Part shown: positions 60,657 to 64,000 of the stretch, piece by piece | Position numbering within the stretch: the first letter of the stretch is position 1 | Layout: each line of letters starts with the position of its first letter | DNA from: an uncultured Gemmatimonadota bacterium | GTDB lineage: Bacteria; Gemmatimonadota; Gemmatimonadetes; Gemmatimonadales; Gemmatimonadaceae | Direction of reading: 5' to 3' | Assembly (NCBI GenBank): GCA_903910555.1 | Contig: CAIVZZ010000019.1 | Coordinates: forward strand, 43,235 to 107,234 | Length of the DNA: 64,000 nucleotides | Notes under the pieces: generated by a model | What the model saw: the letters and a program-made list of their open reading frames with translations, nothing else | The model's database searches: none | Told to the model about the DNA's origin: nothing | Made by a program: the position numbers and the translations under genes

Positions 60657-62588
60657 TCACGTCAGCACCGCCTCATCACCTTCCCGGTGCGATTCCATCT
60701 GCCGCAGCACCATCTCGTAATACACCCCTCGCTTCTCCATCAACTCCGCGTGCCCGCCGCTCTCAGTCACACGCCCATCTTCCATCAGCAAAATGAGATC
60801 CGCGCGGCGCACAGTTGAAAGCCGATGCGCAATCACAAACGTCGTCCGCCCCGCGAGCAGCCCGGCCATCGACGCCTGAATCAACTGCTCACTCTCGGTA
60901 TCGAGATTGCTCGTCGCCTCATCCAGCACGAGAATCTGCGGCGCCTTCAGAATCGCCCGGGCGATGGCAAGCCTCTGCTGTTGTCCACCAGAAAGCTTCA
61001 CGCCGCGCTCGCCAATGAATGTCTCGTACCCTTCCGGCAGCTTCACGATGAATTCGTGTGCGTTCGCGCGATGCGCGGCATCGATGACATCAGCCTCGGT
61101 CGCATCGTGGCGGCCGTACGCGATATTGTCGCGCACCGATCCATCAAACAAAAACACATCCTGCTGCACGATCGCGAGCAGATCTCGATACGTGGTCAGC
61201 TTGAAATCCCGAATATCGGTACCGTTCAACAGAATCCGCCCGCTGCTCGGATCGTGAAAGCGCGCGACCAAATCAGTCACGGTCGTCTTCCCCGCTCCAC
61301 TGCGCCCGACCAACGCCACCACCGATCCACTCGGCACGATCACGCTGAAATCGCGCACCACCGGCATCCCCTCGCGGTACTCGAACTCAACGCCTTCAAA
61401 GCGAATCTCGTTCACCACGGGCGGCGCATCGGTCGCGTCGGCGCGATCCGGTTTGTCCGCCGGCATGTCGAGTATCTCGAACACACGCTCCATCGCTGCC
61501 AAAGAACGCTGCAACTCTGAAAGCGAGTTGACGATGTTCCACACCGGGTTTAGCAACAGAAACGTGTACCACTGAAACGCCATGATGTCGCCGATCGACG
61601 CGCCGCCCTTGATGTTCAGGTAGCCGCCGTACCAAACGATCACGACGTTCACGCTTCCCATCAGCAAGCCCCACGCCGTCCAGATGATCATCTCGCGCCG
61701 CTGCGCAAACAGTTCTTTTCGCAGCATCGTGTGACGGCCGCCCATGTACTCGAGCAGCTCGCGCACCTCGCGGCGAAACGCGCGCACCACACGAATCCCG
61801 GAGAACGTCTCGCCGACGCGGCCGTCGATGATCTCGGCGTCTTTGCGGAGCGATCGGTAGATCGGGCGGATCCGTTTCGCCTGGATGAAGCTGATCAGCA
61901 TGATCCCCGGCACGATCGCAATCGCGGTGAGCGCGAGGCGCCAGTTGAGCGTCATCAGGATCACGATCGCGACAGTGAGCCGCACGATCGAAAGGAGCGG
62001 CGAGACGATTGCCGTCTGCAGCAGCCCGGTCGTCGTGTCGATGTCGCCGGTGAGACGCGAGAGGATCCCTCCCGTCTTCATCTCCCACAACTGCGGAAGC
62101 GGGAGGTTCAGCATGCGATCGAACAGTGCACGCCTGAGCGCGAGCATCACGCGCGTGTTGAGCAAGCGCTGACGATAGTCCTTCAGCGCGCCGAGCAGAT
62201 TCGAGAAGATGATGACCGCAACGAACAGTGCACCCGTGATATTCAGCCGGAGAAGGCGCGCGGTGTTGTCGTGTGCTTTGTCGAGCAGAACATGATCGAC
62301 GATGTTCCGCAGAAAGAGCGGCTCGATCATCTGCAGCCCGGCGACAGCGAGGGCGAGCAGAATGAACCCGCCGACTGCAAATCGGTGCGGCCGCAGCCAG
62401 CGCAGATACTCGCGCACATACTGCCGCCGCCCGGATCCCCGTCCTGCTCTCGGCGGGCGGCTCGAAGTCAGCCGCTTCTGATCCTCGTTGAGCTCATCGA
62501 GCCGGTGTTTGCCATAGTCCTCGACAAACTGCCTGTATCGCTGCCGCGACGATCGGGGCCGCTCCCTGGGTGCAGACGCATCGCTCAT
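60657..62588 (-). CDS. ABC exporter, permease-ATPase fusion (MsbA/LmrA-like)
   Basis: Half-transporter of 643 residues. A charged N-terminal extension of about 60 residues (RERPRSSRQRYRQFVEDYGKH) precedes six membrane helices (about 70-350). The ATPase then has Walker A LVGRSGAGKTTVTDLV, Q-loop IVQQDVFLFDGSV, signature KLSGGQQQRLAIARAI, Walker B QILVLDEATSNLDTESE and switch His in IAHRLST. Probably a homodimeric lipid or drug exporter. The ATG at 62588 has no strong upstream site. Unrelated by position to the paralogue at 12572. Confidence 0.93.
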   Translation of the reverse strand: MSDASAPRERPRSSRQRYRQFVEDYGKHRLDELNEDQKRLTSSRPPRAGRGSGRRQYVREYLRWLRPHRFAVGGFILLALAVAGLQMIEPLFLRNIVDHVLLDKAHDNTARLLRLNITGALFVAVIIFSNLLGALKDYRQRLLNTRVMLALRRALFDRMLNLPLPQLWEMKTGGILSRLTGDIDTTTGLLQTAIVSPLLSIVRLTVAIVILMTLNWRLALTAIAIVPGIMLISFIQAKRIRPIYRSLRKDAEIIDGRVGETFSGIRVVRAFRREVRELLEYMGGRHTMLRKELFAQRREMIIWTAWGLLMGSVNVVIVWYGGYLNIKGGASIGDIMAFQWYTFLLLNPVWNIVNSLSELQRSLAAMERVFEILDMPADKPDRADATDAPPVVNEIRFEGVEFEYREGMPVVRDFSVIVPSGSVVALVGRSGAGKTTVTDLVARFHDPSSGRILLNGTDIRDFKLTTYRDLLAIVQQDVFLFDGSVRDNIAYGRHDATEADVIDAAHRANAHEFIVKLPEGYETFIGERGVKLSGGQQQRLAIARAILKAPQILVLDEATSNLDTESEQLIQASMAGLLAGRTTFVIAHRLSTVRRADLILLMEDGRVTESGGHAELMEKRGVYYEMVLRQMESHREGDEAVLT

Positions 62589-62656
62589 ATCCCATGAACT
62601 TGTCTCCCCACCCCACCACGCCGGAAGTCACCGAAAAGACCCGCAAAGCGAAAAGA

Positions 62657-62757
62657 GTGAGGAGTGAAGAATGACCGGCCCCCCCTGCACCTTTCATCCT
62701 TCACTCCTCACCCTTCACCGATCTTCCCCCTCACCCCTCACCGATCTTCCCCCTCAC
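62657..62757. repeat. palindrome plus 20-bp tandem repeat upstream of ABC exporter
   Basis: The 168-base gap between the two minus-strand genes holds an 18-bp inverted repeat, 62657-62674 with 62694-62711 (GTGAGGAGTGAAGAATGA, 17/18). Next come two 20-base units at 62715-62734 and 62738-62757 (TCACCGATCTTCCCCCTCAC, identical). The second unit ends inside the stop codon of the DUF4136 gene. The same unit occurs diverged at 18535-18554. Confidence 0.75.
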
Positions 62758-63326
62758 TACCGCCCCGGAAACCTCTTAGCAATCTCCTTCACCGTCCGAT
62801 TCAAATTCTGCGTGTAAGTCTCCGGATCATCCGACACGTCACTCACCCCTCTCCCGCGCCACACGAGCTCGTGCGTCTTCGGATTCACGACATCGACAAT
62901 CACAGTTCCCTCAACGAACGGGCGCACTTCAACCATCCCCGGCCCTTCGCGCCATCCACCCCAGCGACCGCGATATCCATAATCCCACGCGGTGACGTCG
63001 AGCTGACCACGACGGCTCGCATAGTATGCGACCGTAAAATCAGGATTCGCGTCGTCGACCATATATCCGCGCGCAGAGAACGCAGCCGTCAGGTGATTAC
63101 GAATCGCGCGGTTGCTGATCGAGTTCTCGAACATCGGATCGTTCTGAAGCGCCTGCGCTGCCGCCGTGCGGCGCGCCGGCACGTTCAACACTTTGAACGT
63201 GCGATAGCTGCGGAGATTCGCGTCGGGAGCGACCATCGTGCTGACGCGGATGGGACTGCACGCCGCGATCAACAGTCCGGCTGCGGCAAGAATGGGTAAA
63301 ACGGGTACGGTTCGTGCGATGCGCAT
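62757..63326 (-). CDS. DUF4136-family lipoprotein
   Basis: A 189-residue lipoprotein (lipobox GLLIAACS) beginning at an ATG 5 bases after GGAGG. The DUF4136 body has NLRSYRTFKVLN, a helix NAIRNHLTAAFSARGY-like segment (SNRAIRNHLTAAFSARGYM), then DDANPDFTVAYYASRRGQ, EGTVIVDVVNPKTHELVWRGRGVSDV and the C-terminal TVKEIAKRFPGR. The family is an outer-membrane-associated lipoprotein of unknown function. Longer in-frame residues upstream of the ATG lack a signal. Confidence 0.9.
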   Translation of the reverse strand: MRIARTVPVLPILAAAGLLIAACSPIRVSTMVAPDANLRSYRTFKVLNVPARRTAAAQALQNDPMFENSISNRAIRNHLTAAFSARGYMVDDANPDFTVAYYASRRGQLDVTAWDYGYRGRWGGWREGPGMVEVRPFVEGTVIVDVVNPKTHELVWRGRGVSDVSDDPETYTQNLNRTVKEIAKRFPGR

Positions 63327-63564
63327 GGCGACCTCCGGTGCAGTCAATTGTAATTCGATTCGTGGTGCGGCTTCTCTTCACTGAGAGCATTCTCGCCTGC
63401 GCAGAGTTCCACCGAAATCAGCCAAATGGATGAAAGAAGCACTAAGCCCATTAGGCGATTGTCCTACACGCGCGACCAGAACTACTCTCGAGGGTAGCAA
63501 TGGCACGCGCCCTCCACGGATTTTCCGTGACGAGCATACGCCAAACATTCGATAGAGAGGCCAC

Positions 63565-63945
63565 ATGCGTATCGACCGCTCCTTGAAGTATTTGACGATC
63601 ATCGTGGGAGTCGCCGCGTGCAGTGCGCCCGCCGATTCAACGCCACCCGCAGCAGCAGCACCCGTCGCAGCCGCACCAGTGGCCGCCGACCCCGCGCCTG
63701 CACCCGTCGCCGCGCCGGCTCCGAATGTCGTCGTGAATCTGAACTGGGATTCAGCACCGCTCGACCGCGAGTATCGCGCGGCCAAGATTGAGCTCGACGC
63801 GCGCCACGCGCGCGAGATTTCCGCGCCGCGCGCCGGAGAAACAATCGTCGTTCGCGACCGTCGTCATGAAAGCGAGAACAAGGCGCTCGAAACGCGCTAC
63901 GAGCGCGGTAAGCGGGAGCACACCCGTTCGCTCCCGCCGATGTAA
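63565..63945 (+). CDS. small proline/alanine-rich lipoprotein
   Basis: A 126-residue lipoprotein starting at ATG after GAGAGG; lipobox IVGVAACS. A low-complexity linker of Ala, Pro and Val follows (AAAPVAAAPVAADPAPAPV), then a charged helical C-terminal domain (DREYRAAKIELDARHAREISAPRAG, ESENKALETRYERGKREH). The anchor-spacer-helix layout resembles Lpp- or Pal-like spacer lipoproteins, but no family is recognised. Two hairpins follow at 63960-64000, including a 9-bp GC stem (63979-63987 with 63992-64000). Confidence 0.65.
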   Translation: MRIDRSLKYLTIIVGVAACSAPADSTPPAAAAPVAAAPVAADPAPAPVAAPAPNVVVNLNWDSAPLDREYRAAKIELDARHAREISAPRAGETIVVRDRRHESENKALETRYERGKREHTRSLPPM

Positions 63946-64000
63946 CGCGGGGAGTACCTCGCTCTAACGAGCGGCGGCTGGCGCGGCTGTTGCCGCGCCA

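Noticed and set aside
63427..63475. Possible riboswitch or conserved RNA in the gap before the small lipoprotein
   Set aside because: Only a 4-5 bp stem (TTAGG/CCTA) is visible and I could not match it to a known RNA class.
63378..63785. 135-codon open frame on the minus strand
   Set aside because: Covers the promoter region and signal peptide of the small lipoprotein; its Ala/Gly run is the complement of the Pro/Ala linker.

Overview
The window is a 64 kb, GC-rich, densely coding bacterial chromosome segment with about 48 protein genes and no rRNA, tRNA, CRISPR array, prophage, integrase or transposase that I could recognise. The mixture is most like Gemmatimonadota, probably Gemmatimonadaceae: secreted BNR-repeat proteins, DUF1592/DUF1552 proteins, exported ankyrin, RCC1 and Ig-like lipoproteins, a TonB receptor with an N-terminal carboxypeptidase-regulatory-like domain, many GTG starts and many glycine-rich exported proteins. 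That placement is inference from gene content; there is no marker gene here.

Layout. 1-2 kb: agmatine-to-putrescine genes (aguB partial, aguA). 2-7.4 kb: a small membrane protein, a branched-chain-amino-acid-type binding lipoprotein followed directly by a chemoreceptor, queC and queE (queuosine/preQ0 precursors), and an NlpC/P60 hydrolase. 7.4-14.4 kb: CapA-like protein, TonB-dependent receptor, glycerophosphodiesterase and an MsbA-like ABC exporter. 14.4-18.5 kb: a lactate module (FMN-dependent 2-hydroxyacid oxidase and LctP-type permease) followed by a lone GspF-like protein. 18.5-30.4 kb: M28 peptidase, lysophospholipid-type acyltransferase, hybrid sensor kinase, DUF4159 protein, M30-like metallopeptidase lipoprotein, glycosyltransferase and an OYE-like flavin oxidoreductase. 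30.5-40 kb: a Tat-exported BNR-propeller protein, a variant creatininase-family protein, an Ig-like/RCC1 lipoprotein, a DUF4337 protein and a subtilisin-like lipoprotein.

40-47.7 kb: an apparent operon of a CxxCH-containing DUF1592 protein, a Tat-exported DUF1552 protein, an exported ankyrin protein and an FmdB zinc-ribbon protein, convergent with an unusual exported protein built on a repeated HxxH pattern. 47.8-50.4 kb: a second M30-like metallopeptidase lipoprotein. 50.4-57.2 kb: the membrane/MoxR cluster (membrane protein, DUF4129, DUF4350, MoxR ATPase, DUF58) convergent with an RDD-SpoIIM fusion that is translationally coupled to a MATE exporter. 58.8-64 kb: an M23-like lipoprotein, nitroreductase, a second MsbA-like exporter, a DUF4136 lipoprotein and a small lipoprotein.

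The most interesting signal is the 5' leader of the MATE gene (58616-58832, minus strand). It has a promoter-like element, a 22-codon open reading frame with an ideally placed ribosome-binding site, an intrinsic terminator, and an 11-bp inverted match between the middle of the small reading frame and the arm/loop of the terminator. This is the architecture of ribosome-mediated attenuation and would make the exporter, and the RDD-SpoIIM gene behind it, inducible. Second are families of intergenic repeats: nested palindromes sharing outer and inner arms, a 24-bp word recurring mainly at gene ends, a 74-bp near-perfect palindrome, and several tandem repeats with an 11-bp period in gene upstream regions.
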